Shown here piece by piece: positions 1 to 11,949 of a stretch of DNA of 64,000 bases. The notes below the pieces were generated by a model that saw only the letters and a list, made by a program, of their open reading frames with translations, was not told the origin of the DNA and searched no databases. Position 1 is the stretch's first letter; each line of letters starts with the position of its first letter. Both the position numbers and the translations under genes were made by a program. The stretch is from Panax quinquefolius (lineage: Eukaryota; Streptophyta; Magnoliopsida; Apiales; Araliaceae): assembly GCA_020205615.1 (NCBI GenBank), contig CM035169.1, positions 17,813,546 to 17,877,545 of the forward strand, in the 5' to 3' direction.

Positions 1-31
1 TGCCGAGCTTTGGGGATATATTTGAAGAAGT

Positions 32-1696
32 GTGAAGAAGATGATTGAACTTACGGATAACTTCCCGAAGAAGGAGTGGAGTTACAATCTTCTCACCAAA
101 CAAGCTTGGTTATACGACCACAAATGTAAGTCTCAAATTTTTACCAAATTAAAATTTTGGATTTTATTATTGCAAACAGGTCTAACGAGATGTATTTTTC
201 TATTGCAGTATCTTTGATCAAACCTTCATTGATGGATCGAAGGGATTTAGAAAAGTTTCTTTCAAACAAAGCCCCATCACCCCTCCCGCCATCGAAACCC
301 CCGGGAAGAGATTCCGGCCTCTGAAGCCCCAGATGCCGAAGATCTTCCTGTAGAATCAGAGGCTGTAGAAGAAACTCTCCGACTTCGTAAGAAGAAGAGA
401 GTTGTTCGAAAGTCAAGAGGTATCTCCTGAGAATCTCAGCCAATCTCGACCTACAACTTGATCGATATGCCTGCAAACGAACGGATGCAAGCCCTTCGTA
501 TCAAGAAAAGGCGAGTCAAGTTAACTCCTTTGTCGGCCGATGAACTTCGGGTTCCTACTGGCCTAGTGGAAATTCAGGCTGCCGAAGGGGATCACGAAGA
601 ACATCCCGAGAGTTCGATTCCCTCTCGAAAAAGAAAACATCCCTCGGATGATCAACCAGCACCACCCGAAGAATCAATTCCAGACCAACCTCATCCGTCA
701 CTTATCCCTTCGCCAACCCGGGAACCTACTCCTGCTCGTTCTCCATCTCCTGAGAACATATACCTGGATCCTTCACCATCCCCTTCGCATGAAGAACGAC
801 CGCCTTTCATGTCAATCCCATCTGCCAATGAGTTTGAAAATGATGCCAGTGGATCCCCAACTTTGTGGCCTCATTTTAATGCGAATTACCCCTTTCATCT
901 CTTCAACTCATTTGTCAGGGAGACCGATGAATATCGGTTCGGCAATAGTTCAATCATGGATCTCCTTAAAGAAGGCATGAGCTATCACGCCAAGGTAAAA
1001 GTTTAACTCATTTGTTTGTTCTTTTGGATTTATATGCATTTCTTCTTAAACTAACGAATTATCTGCAAACATCCACATGCTAGTGCTGTCTTCGGGCGTT
1101 TTCTTCCACGCTACCAAGAAACTGAAGCCGAAGAAGATGCTGCTCGTCGAGAAAACACAATTCTGAAGTCAGCTTGGAATAAAGCAAGGACTGACCTCGG
1201 CGATGCTCTCTTCAATAATGAAAATCTTCAAGAGGACTTAACTCGAAGAATGGATGAATTGAAGATCTGCAAAGAGGACTTGAAGAAGACGAAGGCCAGT
1301 CAGCAGGAGATGACGAGTTTGAATGTTGAACTTGACACTTAGAATCATGTTCTAAGGCTTCGGAATGAAGAACTCTGTATAGCCAATCAAAGCCTAGCTA
1401 TACAAGTTGATAATCTTCAGGAAGAAGCTCGTGTTGACAAAGAAATGAATTTGAACATTCGTCTTGAGCTTCAGGGTAAGTTGGAAGCTTTGTAGGCTTT
1501 GGGGTCTCCTTTGACCGAAGAGCTTCGCGAACAAATTCGGGACGAATACCGAAAGTCAAACGAGCTGAATGAGAAGGTAGTTCAGATGTTTTCTGATGGT
1601 TATTATGATTGCCGAAGAAAGGACAAGGCAAAACTTGTCGCGGCCGAAGCTGATCCTACCATTCTCGATTCTTCTGAAGATGAAGCCGCAGTCTGA
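32..1696 (+). pseudogene. Broken retrotransposon-type ORF with proline-rich and coiled-coil parts
   Basis: The plus strand carries a decayed coding unit. The best-preserved part is an open frame at 458-1003 whose product is acidic and rich in Pro, Ser and Glu; it ends at a possible splice donor (gtaaaa, 995). From about 1085 to 1696 another stretch encodes a Glu/Lys/Leu-rich, coiled-coil-like protein. It is interrupted by in-frame TAG codons at 1340-1342 and 1493-1495 and ends in an acidic tail at 1696. Proteins of this style are common as extra or gag-like ORFs of plant gypsy elements, but I cannot name the family. No LTR is visible beside it; the left part lies outside the window. The stops make it a pseudogene. 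Confidence 0.5.
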
Positions 1697-2089
1697 AGAG
1701 GGATATCTGTTTTTCTTTTTTAGCTTATAGGGTTTTTGTAAAAAAAATTCATATTTCTGTCCTTGTAATTGGCGATATATTAATGAAATATGGGCTTTGT
1801 TCTTTATGACTTTGGTGAATTTATTTTCTGTCAATACTTCAATATTAATTCAACTGGAAAAATGTACATACTCTTTCATGGACTCAACTCGAACTATAAA
1901 GTAACAACTAGGCATAATATAGTAGCAGATAAGATGAAGTTAAAGAGTGAGGCATTCGAATTCAACACTTAGAAAAATTTTAGCAATAAAGTAAAGGGAG
2001 ACTTATTCATAGAAGTGTGAGAGATGTGTGCGCTTCATTAGAAATTTGTTTATTTAAAAGGCCTAACAAAACCACAAGATGACATTTGC
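1697..2089. other. Spacer between broken ORF and tandem repeat
   Basis: AT-rich sequence following the broken ORF. It may be the 3' flank of the same decayed element. No gene, RNA or repeat boundary is recognised. Confidence 0.4.
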
Positions 2090-2475
2090 TTATCACGAAG
2101 GGGTCGACGAAGTCTAAAGAACGACGCGATTACTTACATGAAGGGGCCCGACAACGTCGAAAGGACGACTTGCTTACCACGAAGGGCTTCGACAAGGTCT
2201 AAAGAACGGCGATTGCCTACCACGAAGGGCCCGACAACGTCGAAGGGCGACGCCGCTTACCACGAAGGGCTCGACAAGGTCTAAAGAACGTTACTTACCA
2301 CGAAGGGCTCGACAACGTCTCGAAGGACGACGTTCATTTACCACGAAGGGCTTCGACAAGGTCTAAATGTCGACAATTGCCTACCACGCAGGGCCTGATA
2401 ACGTCTTTGGGATGGCGTTTGCCTACCACGAAGGGCTTGACAAACCCATTAGGACCACACCGCCATTAAGTGCTT
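2090..2475. repeat. ~40-bp tandem repeat with alternating (dimeric) unit types
   Basis: About nine tandem units of 38-43 bp, most starting with ACCACGAAGGGC. Units alternate between one type containing CGACAACGTCGAAGG and one containing CGACAAGGTCTAAAGAACG, giving a higher-order period of about 82 bp. The array is GC-richer than its surroundings. The last units are the most diverged and the array stops about 65 bp before the first LTR. No long ORF crosses it. Confidence 0.85.
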
Positions 2476-3752
2476 CCATCGAATGGTCAAAGAAGTCCAC
2501 CCAACCTCCTTACACCACCGAATCAACAGAACGAAGACCGTAAGACCCAAATTTTTTAAATAAAAGGAATTTCCTTTATTTATTATTTTGAAATAATAAG
2601 GGTGGATTTGATTAATGTGGATAGTTATGGGTAAAATACGCAAATATTTGAATAAGAAGTGGTTATAAAATATTCATTGTTGTTGGGAATATTCGTTTGG
2701 TCGTGGACTATTCAATCTTGTCGGGGAATATTAAATGACAGCAAGCGGCCATGTGTGGGCCCATAACTGAAAGCGATTGGATGAGGAAAACGACAAAGTT
2801 TGGGTGGTTATAAATAACTGGCGTAGTTATTCAATTAAGATCATTTGAATACCGGTGGTTAAAAATCTGATGAATACGCGTGGTTCGTTTGACAAAGAAA
2901 GCTTTACCAGACGCATGATTGTTGAATTATTGATCCTTATGTAAGAAGGCACTACTCAATAATTTTCAAAGAGTTATCTTATTCAATATTTTATTTTATT
3001 GATTCAATAATTTTTGCGTTGATATTTTATATTATTGTTTCAATAATTGTCATCGACAAGATTTCCCATTATCGGATCAATAATTCATATTATTTGAATA
3101 ATATTATTAGATAGCATTATTGGCAATGTCTAGAAAGTTCATCAAGGAGAGGTTTGGTCACCTAATTCTTGGCGCCCAAGAAGTGAGAGAAATCCTTATC
3201 GGAAAGCCCCCTCTTTCTCGGGAAATGACACGGTTGTCATAAATGTGATTTCGTAATATTATTTGTGAATAATTAATTATTGATTCATATGATAAGGAAA
3301 TATTTATTTTATATGAATATAAATGATGGATTTATTTATGTGGTTATTAATGAAGGAATTAATGTTGAGGTGTTTTATCAAGATTTTATCGGATTGGAGG
3401 TGTTAAAAATCAAATCGGGGTTTTGAGATATATTGCGGGGTTATAATTTTTAATCCGACCGTTGGATTGTGGTAATTTTTGGGTATGTTATACATACATA
3501 AGTTGAGTATATGTCCACAAATTTTGAACCGTTAAAAATGCACGAATGATTTGTTGTGAATTTTAAGAGGTGTCGGATTCTAAATTAGGTTTATAATTGA
3601 TTTTGGTGGAAAATTCTAGAATTGAGTGGGCCCCACTTGTGGTTGGTGAAAAAATGTGCTGAATTTTATTTCAAATGTGGTGGGTGGCAATAGTAGCAGA
3701 GTAAAGCCATCGGTAGTGAAAGTCAAGTCTGCTTCGACGGCTAACATTTTCC

Positions 3753-3760
3753 CTATAAAT
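3753..3760 (+). promoter_or_regulatory. LTR TATA box
   Basis: CTATAAATAGAGG, a strong plant TATA context inside the first LTR. The matching site in the second LTR is at about 9597-9606. It probably marks the U3/R boundary about 30 bp downstream. Activity cannot be judged from sequence. Confidence 0.6.
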
Positions 3761-4029
3761 AGAGGGCTAAGTTAGAATTGAAAATCACACTAGAAACAAA
3801 GTTTTTCTCTTTCTCTATATTATCGAGCGTATTTGTGAGTATTTAGATACTTTGAGAGTTCTTTGTTAAAGACAAGTTTCATTCAAAGATCACTTGAGAC
3901 CTTTCCTTAAAATCTTGATTCTTTGAGGTAAGGGATGTTATTTTCTTCTCAAATGATATTAATTCTTCAATATCATTATCTTTGAAATATTGGTTGGTAC
4001 TTTTTATCAAATTTGGAACTTTTTCATAT

Positions 4030-4205
4030 GGGGTTACTTATTCATGAGTTCTTATTCACGAGTTACTATTCATGAGTTACTATTCACAAGATTCTTATTC
4101 ACGAGTACTATTCAGTAAGCGTGAAGATGTTTTTTTTGGAATTTCTATCTTTTGGTGTCTGAGTTACTTATTCACGATACTCAATGACTATTCACGAATC
4201 TGAAG
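4030..4205 (+). repeat. LTR array of short TATTCACGAGT-type repeats
   Basis: Irregular repeats of about 12-16 bp built on TTATTCACGAGTT/TTATTCATGAGTT. The same array occurs at about 9880-10075 in the second LTR and, reversed, at about 43790-43940 in the solo LTR. It is therefore a family feature of the leader part of the LTR rather than a local accident. Confidence 0.75.
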
Positions 4206-4439
4206 ATTATTCAATTTAAAAATAAAATTTTTTTTTTCGTCTAAAATATCTATTCGGATACTAGCTTTGATTGTATCCATGTTTTGATCATTCTTGAATT
4301 TTACACCACTATGATTATTTTGAGGTATTGTTGGACATGGATAAAACAAAGTACGAATCCTTAATCCTTAATCCTTGTCATTTTGTTTCTTTGGATTCGT
4401 TCATTAAAATATTTTCATCATCCTCGGTCTTAAATGATG

Positions 4440-4790
4440 ATATTATTGAATATCTTTGGCCCAGAAGTGCAAAAGATGAATGATTTTGAAGAATATCTTT
4501 GCCTGTAGTCTGCAAAAGATGAATGATTTTGAAGAATATCTTTGGCACTGTAGTGCAAAGATGAGCGGTGTTTAAATGAACATGACCGATCGATGAATAT
4601 CTTTGGCCTCAGTAGTGCAAAGATGAGCAGTGTTTAAATGAACATGGACCGAGTGATGAATATCTTTGGCCTTTAGTGCAAAGATGAGCAGTGTTGAGAT
4701 GAACATAACCGATTGATGAATATCTTTGGCACCTGTAGTGCAAAGATGAATATTTGATTTGAGATGAATATTGATTGATGTTACAGGATA
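4440..4790 (+). repeat. LTR array of ~50-65-bp GAATATCTTTGGC repeats
   Basis: About six tandem units start with GAATATCTTTGGC, continue through TAGTGCAAAGATGA, and carry a variable tail such as GCAGTGTTTAAATGAACATG. The second LTR has the equivalent at about 10310-10640 with a different unit order. The solo LTR has a reduced set at about 43325-43555. Each unit contains CTTTGG and CAAAGA, which can pair within the transcript. Confidence 0.8.
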
Positions 4791-5299
4791 AAATATTGAT
4801 GATGGACCTGTTAAATTCATAGATTATAGTAGATTTCATTCTCTACGTAACTCTTCTATGAATTATTATTTCATTGCGAATATTGATCCGAAACTTGTTA
4901 TCTATTCAGATTCTATCGATTTTTCCTGTTGGAGACTAACGATAATTTGTTGTATATTATCTTAGTCATAACATTCTTTTTATGGGCTAGTTGAGCTCAC
5001 CCTTTTCCTTGTTGTTCCATTTTACTTCTCGGGAGGCGAGAAAGTGGCAGTACTTAGTGGGGTATGGAATGAAGGTTACAGAGAGAGTTGTTTAGTAGTC
5101 CTCACCATTATTGTAAAATAATGTATCAATAAATGTGATGAGGATTTATTTGAGTATAGATATTGTCTGAAGATAATATTTGTATTCAAACTCACGCTTT
5201 TTGTTGTTGTAATAATAAAGTTGTAGTTGTTTTACATTACCATGTATTTGGCGATTTCGAGAATGGGTTGGATGGAATGGACCTATTTTGGGGCGCCAC

Positions 5300-5313
5300 G
5301 GTTGGTATCGAGA
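5300..5313 (+). other. Primer-binding-site-like sequence (tRNA-Met type)
   Basis: GGTTGGTATCGAGAT directly after the first LTR resembles the plant retroelement site TGGTATCAGAGC. A copy with the same flanks follows the second LTR at 11162, which a normal 3' LTR would not have. Confidence 0.6.
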
Positions 5314-8300
5314 TTAGGGATATGATCTCCGGAGATCGGGGAATAGAACTAGGAGGGAGAGACGTAAGTAAATCCTTCATTTAGTGTGTCTACCTAATCT
5401 TATTGTTGGTTGGTCATAATATAGGGTATTATGTGATTTGTTAATTTATTTAATTAACCCTTGTTTTATAATGAGAATTGAGAATGTCGAATTGAGAATA
5501 TTAATAGTGGTGTAAATGAGACCGTGGAGATGCTCGTGATTTAACAACGAGGAGAACGTGCAACAGTGGCAATGTACCTCCCGTGAATAACACCACCGAG
5601 CGGATGATGAACGAGGGATGTTTAGAAGCTTTTTTGCGTTATTCATGCAAAATCGCAGACGAGGAGACTCGTGTTCAAAATATAGGAGGAAATGATAGCA
5701 ATTCACGGGTGGTCACAAATGGCAAGATTCAAAGAGTTGGGACCACGAGACTGGGAAAGCCAGATCCGATCATGGCGGAAACATGGGTCAAGCAAATTAC
5801 CAAGATATTCGATGTCTTGGGATGCGGAGGAACAAAAAGTTCCATTCGCTACTTTTATGTTCCGTGGTGAAAGACATTGGTGGGAATCGTGAAGCGTACC
5901 CATCCAACCGCACTCAAGATGTCGTGGGAGACGCGTTTAAAGCAGTTCAATGACAAGTACTTTCCGAAAGTGTTCATTCGTATGAAGGAAGTGGAGTTTA
6001 TTAGACTGGAGCAGTAACACATGCGGTGTCTCAAAGACGAGGCAAAGTTTACAGAGTTATCCAGTTTGCACCTCATTTGGTGGAGAATGAGGAACGATGA
6101 CGCGGATGTTTCTTAGAGGTTTGAAACCCTAAGATACGTCAAGATCTCATTTCTCATAAATTTTCTCTATTCGGATGTTGTCACAGGGGCTCGATTGTTA
6201 GAGCGAGATAACGAGTACGTTCAACCGGAGGACCATAACCGAGGATCATATCAAGATAGCGATCATCGTAATAACGATAACCAAATGGAGAAAGAAGAAT
6301 ACGGACAAAGGCGGTAACCACTCCGGTGGTAATCATGGCCATGAAAATAGAAGAAGCGAGTCGGGAGGAGATTTTAAAAGAGGAGATTTAACAATGACCA
6401 TATAGACGAAGAAGTCTTGCGGCAAAGAATCGGTTCAAGGAGGAGAAAGACCATCGGTCGTATGTTAAAATGCGGGAAAGAGGGATATATCATTCAAACT
6501 GCCCACAACAGTTTAAGGTATGCTATAATTGTGGAAAAGAATGACATATCGCTCGAGATTGTACGATATCGAAACCTAGTGCGCTGGGGCGGTGACTCAA
6601 AAGGATGTCCCAGAAAAGTCAAAGTCAACGATTCCTTGGAAGAGCGTTTGTCGTGACCGGTCAAAATATTGAGGAACCCGAACGAAGTTAAGACGGGTTA
6701 GTTAATTATAAATTCTTGCGAAGTTTATACCTTACTAGATCTTTTTCTACCCATTCTTTTTATCTCTCTTGCTTGCGCTCAACGTTTGAACTTGACTACT
6801 GAGAAATTAGACTTTGAATTTATTTATGGAGACTCAGTTAGAGAAACTTTCATTACATCCGTTGTTTAAAAAATCTTGTTTGATTCAAGTTGGCACCATT
6901 ACCTTACCGTTGACCTTATCTCTTTAAAGATACTTACTTTTGGGGATTGATTGGTTAACTACTCATCACGCCAAAATTGATTGCTTTTGTAAGGTTGTTA
7001 GTTTTCATATTCCTAAGCAACCGTTATTCAACTCAAGCGGTCAAACCATTGTAGTCAAACATTTTCATATCAAGCCATGAAGTCATTCGTTTATTACGGA
7101 TGTCAAGTTTTCTTAGTCCATGTTATGGATTTGAATAAAGACACGTCGATTTGAATAATATTCTTGTTGTTATTAATTTTTCCTGGACGTATTTCTGAAG
7201 AATTTATTCGCTTACTCCCAAAGTGATATTAAATTTTGTATCGACTTTTGAACCCAAAGACAAAACTCATTTCTAAAATCTCATATCGAATGGCTCCTAT
7301 TGAACTTCGTGGAGTTAAAAATTCAACTATAGAATTTGGTACACGAGCCTTTATCTTGTGACTTCCTTTGTGGAATTCACAAGCGAGACTCTCTCATGGG
7401 GACGTCATATTCGATGCGATAGTAAAGCGATAGGTGTCATTGTGACGTCTTTATCCAAGATTGGGATATGAGTCACGAAACAGAGAGCAACCTAAGTCAA
7501 GAATCGAAATCGTAGCTTTCAGGCTTAGTTGGTTATTATCGGAGATTCGTTGAAGGATATTCTCGAATCGCTATTTCATTATCATGGTGACTCGTAGAGA
7601 TACAAAATTGAATGGAGCAAGGAATGTGGGAAGAGCGAAGAACTCAAGAGGAGACTCATTTCAAAGACATGTTCGACCATGCCATCCCGGAAAAGCGAAC
7701 GTGGTAGTTGACGTGTTGAGTAGAAGATCGTATACAAGACTGAGTACAATATTGTCAAAGACTCATTTCAGTATAATATACAAATAATAGAGATGGAGAT
7801 GAAAACTCTAGGTACCCACGTGATGATATACTGCAGACATTGATATACTGAGTATAATCGACTTTAATCGATAAAGTTAAAAGTCATTCAAGCTACATAA
7901 CCGGAATGATGAATTTGAAGAAGGAGGTCAAGAAGTTGTTATTTTAAAAGCGAGAATCGGTGAGGTGAGGAAAGCTCAAACCTTCGATTTATTAATCCAT
8001 TTGAAATTCTCGATCGAATAGAATCGTGGCCTATAGACTCGCTTTTACCACCAAGTATGACGCGTGTTCATAAGCGTTTTCACGATCGATGTTACGTAAA
8101 TATGTGGACGAATTCAAACACGTCATTGAGTTAGAACCGGACGAGATAGCCAGAAGACTTAACGTCACGAGGAGGTACTGTCAAGATTTTGTAGAGGAAA
8201 GAACATGACCTATGTCATCGAGGTTATACCCATAAGTTAAAGTTTTGTGGAGAAACCATCTTTATTGAGGAAATGACACGGGAGTTGGAAAGCGAAAATG

Positions 8301-8363
8301 AAAGCGAGGTATTCTCATCTTTTGAAACACCAGTACGCACGTCAATTTCGAGGACGAAATTTC

Positions 8364-8377
8364 ATAAGGAGGGAGGT
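8364..8377 (+). other. Polypurine tract before second LTR
   Basis: The run ATAAGGAGGGAGGT lies directly before the TGTAAGACC start of the second LTR and just after CGAGGACGAAAT. That order, end of pol then ACGAAAT then a purine run, is typical of plant chromovirus-type gypsy elements. It fixes the LTR start at 8378. Confidence 0.7.
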
Positions 8378-11160
8378 TGTAAGACCTCAAATTTTTTAAA
8401 TAAAAGGAATTTCCTTTATTTATTATTTTGAAATAGTAAGGTGGATTTGATTAATGTGGATAGTTATGGGTAAAATACGCAAATATTTGAATAAGCAAGT
8501 GGTTATAAAATATTCATTGTTGTGGGGAATATTCGTTTGGTCGTGGAATATTAAGTCTCGCTCGTCGGGAATATTAAATGCTGCAAAAATGACCATGTGT
8601 GGGCCCATAACTGAAAGCGATTGGATGAGGAAAAGCGACAAAGTTTGGGTGGTTATAAATAACTGAGTGTAGTTGTTACAGATTAAGACCATTGGAATAC
8701 TAAATTGGTTAAAATCTGATGTCTGGCGTGGGTTGCATAAAGAAGCATTACTGCAGTATTATTGCAAAGATTGTTGAATTATTGATCCTTATGTAAGAAG
8801 GCACTACTCAATAATTTTCACGAGTAATTCTTGCTCAATATTTTATTTTATTGATTCAATAATTCTTTGCGTTGATATTTTATATTATTGTTTCAATAAT
8901 TGTCATCGCACGTATTTCCCATTATCGGATCAATAATTCATATTATTTGAATAATATTATTAGATAGCATTATTGGCAATGTCTAGAAAGTTACATCGAG
9001 GAGAGGTTTGGTCACCTAATTGCGCGCCGCGAAGAAGAGAAATCCTTATCGGAAAGCCCTCTTTCACGGAACGACTGGTTGTTATAAATGTGATTACGTA
9101 ATATTATTTGTGAATAATTAATTATTGATTCATATGATAAGGAAATATTTATTTTATATGAATATAAATGATGGATTTATTTATGTGGTTATTAATGAAG
9201 GAATTAATGTTGAGGTGTTTTATCAAGATTTTATCGGATTGGAGGTGTTAAAAATCAAATCGGGGTTTTGAGAGATATATCATGGGGTTATAATTTTTAA
9301 TCCAAACCGTTGGATTGTGGTAATTTTTGGGTATGTTATACATACATAAGTTGAGTATATGTCCACAAATTTTGAACCATTAAAATGCACGAATGATTTG
9401 TTGTGAATTTTAAGAGGTGTCAATTCGAAAATTAGGTTTATAATTGATTTTGGTGGAAAATTCTAGAATTGAGTGGGCCCCACTTGTGGTTGGTGAAAAA
9501 ATGTGCTGAATTTTATTTCAAATGTGGTGGTGGTAATAGTAGCGAGTAAAGCCATCGGTGTAGCAGTCAAGTCTGCTTTGGTAAGCTAACATTTTCCTAT
9601 AAATAGAGGCTAAGTTAGAATTGAAAATCACACCGAAACAAAGTTTTTTCTCTTCTCTCTATATTATTGAGCGTATTTTGTGAGTATTTAGATACTTTGA
9701 GAGTTCTTTATTCAAGACAAGTTTCATTCAAAGATCACTTCCGACCTTTCCTTAGAAATCTCGATTCTTTGAGGTAAGGGATGTTATTTTCTTCTCAAAT
9801 GATATTAATTTTTGATATCATTATCTTTGAAATATTAGTTGGTACTTTTTATCAAATTTGGAACTTTTTCATATTGGGGTTACTTATTCATGAGTTACTT
9901 ATTCACGAGTTCTTATTCATGAGTTACTATTCACGAGTTCTTATTCACGAGTACTATTAAGCGAAGCGTGAAGATGTTTTTTGTGGAATTTCTATCTTTT
10001 GGTGTTGAGTTACTATTCACGATATCAAGACTATTCACGATATATCTGACTATTCATCACGAATAAGACTATTCATCGAAAAATAAAAATTTTTCTTTTC
10101 GTCTAAAATATCTATTCGGATACTAGCTTTGATTGTATCCATGTTTTGATCATTCTTGAATTTTACACCACTATGATTATTTTTGAGGTATTGTTGGACA
10201 TGGATAAAACAAAGTACGAATCCTTAATCCTTAATCCTTGTCATTTTGTTTCTTTGGATTCGTTCATTAAAAATATATTTTCATCATCCTCGGTCTTAAA
10301 TGATGATATTATTGAATATCTTTGGCTGTAGTGCAAAAGATGAATGATTTGAAGAATATCTTTGGCACTGTAGTGCAAAGATGAATGATTTCGAAGAATA
10401 TCTTTGGCCCAGTAGTAGTCAAAGATGAGCGGTGTTTAAATGAACATAATGATGATGAATATCTTTGCTTTCAGAAAGGCAAAAGATGAGCAGTGTTTAA
10501 ATGAACATGACCGATCGATGAATATCTTTGGCCTTTAGTGCAAAGATGAGCAGTGTTGAGATGAACATGACCGATTGATGAATATCTTTGGCTGTAGTGC
10601 AAAGATGAATATTTGATTTGAGATGAATATTGATTGATGTTACAGGATAAAATATTGATGATGGATTATTAAATTCATAGATTATAGTAGATTTCATTCT
10701 CTACGTAACTCTTCTATGAATTATTATTTCATTGCGAATATTGATCCGAAACTTGTTGTCTATTGTATTTATCGATTTTTCCCCCTGTTGGAGACTAACG
10801 ATAATTTGTTGTATATTATCTTAGTCATAACATTCTTCTTGGGCTAGTTGAGCTCACCCTTTTTTCCTTGTTGTTCCATTTTTTTCTTCTCGTGGAGGTA
10901 GAGAAATAGCGAAGTCTTAGTGGGGGTATGGAATGAAGGTTCTAGAGAGAGTTGTTTAGTAGTCCTCACCATTATTGTAAAATAATGTATCAATAAATGT
11001 GATGAGGATTTATTTGAGTATAGATATTATACAGAAGATAATATTTGTATTCAAACTCACGCTTTCTTGTTGTAATAATAAAGTTGTAGTTGTTTACATA
11101 CCATGTATTTTGGCGACTCGAGAATGGGTTGGATGGAATGGACCTATTTTGGGGGCGTCA
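8378..11160 (+). repeat. Second LTR (2.78 kb) of the gypsy complex
   Basis: Starts TGTAAGACC and ends GGGGGCGTCA, agreeing with the first LTR and with the solo LTR. The TATA box is CTATAAATAGAGG at about 9597. It lies between a polypurine tract on its left and a primer-binding-like site plus leader on its right, so it serves as 3' LTR of one unit and 5' LTR of the next. Differences from the first LTR include several indels in the tandem arrays. Confidence 0.85.
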
Positions 11161-11426
11161 CGGTTGGTATCGAGAGATTAGGATATGATCTCTGGCGGAG
11201 ATCGGGGAATAGAACTAGGAGGGAGAGGCGAGTAAATCCTTCGCTAAGTGTGTCCTACCTAATCTTATTGTTGGTTGGTCATAATATAGGGTATTATGTG
11301 ATTTGTTAATTTATTTAATTAACCCTTGTTTTATATGAATTGAGAATGTCGATTTGAGAATATTAATAGTGGTGTAAATGAGACCGTGGAGATGCCTGTA
11401 CTTAACAACGAGGAGAACGTGCAACA
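11161..11426 (+). mobile_element. Fragment of a second internal region (leader/gag start)
   Basis: These 266 bp match 5299-5565 (primer site, leader and the region ending GAACGTGCAACAG). The match stops abruptly at 11426. From the next bases the sequence reads as minus-strand integrase of a different gypsy lineage, so this is a recombination or deletion breakpoint. Confidence 0.75.
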
Positions 11427-11864
11427 GACAGCGAAGGGTATAGGAGATAAGATCGAGTATAGCTCTTCTGGTGGCTGATGTGGTATCGGACTGTTGAGTT
11501 GACACTTTTCGTACTTCTTGACGTATTCAGTCGCTTCCTTGAAGATGGTAGGCCAGTAATACCCCTGACGAAGTACTTTGTAGGCTAATGACTTAGCAGC
11601 CATATGGTCGCCATAGATGCCCTTATGTACCTCTCGTAGAGCATATTCAGCTTCAAATGGAGTCAAATATTTCAGTAGTGGAGACGAGAAAGCCCTTCGG
11701 AACAGATCCCCATCAATCAGAACAAAATTAGCACTATTGTATTTGATTTTCTTGGCTAGCATCCTATCCGAAGGTAAAACACCATCTGCCAGATACTCTA
11801 GATATAGAGTCAACCACCCGGTGATTGGTTGATCAACGACATACATTCGATTCATGATGAACAC
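11427..11864 (-). pseudogene. Integrase N-terminal fragment of Tat-type element
   Basis: An open stretch encodes the integrase zinc-binding region: H and H in EVHKGIYGDHMA, then GYYWPTIFKEA, then KKYEKCQ, where the first Cys of the usual CDKCQ is replaced by Tyr. It continues to IPHQPPEEL and SPIPF, where the core domain should begin, and there homology ends at the junction. The codons beyond are leader sequence of the neighbouring gypsy complex read backwards. The catalytic DDE core is absent. Confidence 0.75.
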
Positions 11865-11949
11865 TAGGATGTTGCAAAATTTCTAAGTAAATGAAGCCCT
11901 TCAAAGACGTTAACATCCGTAGTGGCTAATTGGAGAAGTCATCAACAAT

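Larger units (their letters stand above)
2539..5298 (+). repeat. First LTR (2.76 kb) of the gypsy complex
   Basis: Matches 8378-11160 along its whole length with scattered substitutions and small indels. The terminal base is C instead of the expected T of TG. It contains a TATA box (3753) and two internal tandem arrays. It is directly followed by TTGGTATCGAGA, which resembles the initiator tRNA-Met primer-binding site. There is no convincing 5-bp target duplication: AAGAC lies before it and the right end of the complex is lost. Confidence 0.85.
5299..8377 (+). pseudogene. Decayed gypsy gag-pol internal region
   Basis: Ordered remnants are readable across frames. A gag region lies at about 5583-6120. 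Zinc-knuckle remnants at about 6465-6560 keep CGKEG- and CYNC-like codons with cysteines lost. A protease-linker motif of the type GIDWLTTHHAKIDC lies near 6945-6985. The RT/RNase H linker of the type VGYYRRFVEGYSRIA is at about 7527-7575, and the RNase H tail HPGKANVV-DVLSRR at 7680-7732. A C-terminal motif of the type VIELEPDEIARRL followed by VLWRNH lies at about 8125-8260. Frames change and stop repeatedly, and most of RT and integrase cannot be found in only 3.1 kb. Confidence 0.75.
2539..11426 (+). mobile_element. Ty3/gypsy (chromovirus-like) complex: LTR-internal-LTR-internal fragment
   Basis: Two ~2.8-kb direct repeats, 2539-5298 and 8378-11160, begin (C/T)GTAAGACC and end near GGGGGCGTCA; those ends are confirmed by the independent solo LTR at 42793-45597. 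Between them lie 3.1 kb of badly decayed gag-pol. The second LTR is also followed by a primer-binding-like site and 266 bp matching the start of the internal region (5299-5565 matches 11161-11426). The order is therefore LTR-int-LTR-int, a tandem arrangement from which the right part was lost. Most of reverse transcriptase and integrase is missing or unreadable, so the complex cannot be autonomous. Confidence 0.85.

Noticed and set aside
2090..2475. CRISPR-like array
   Set aside because: Units are contiguous tandem repeats without unique spacers, in a plant genome.
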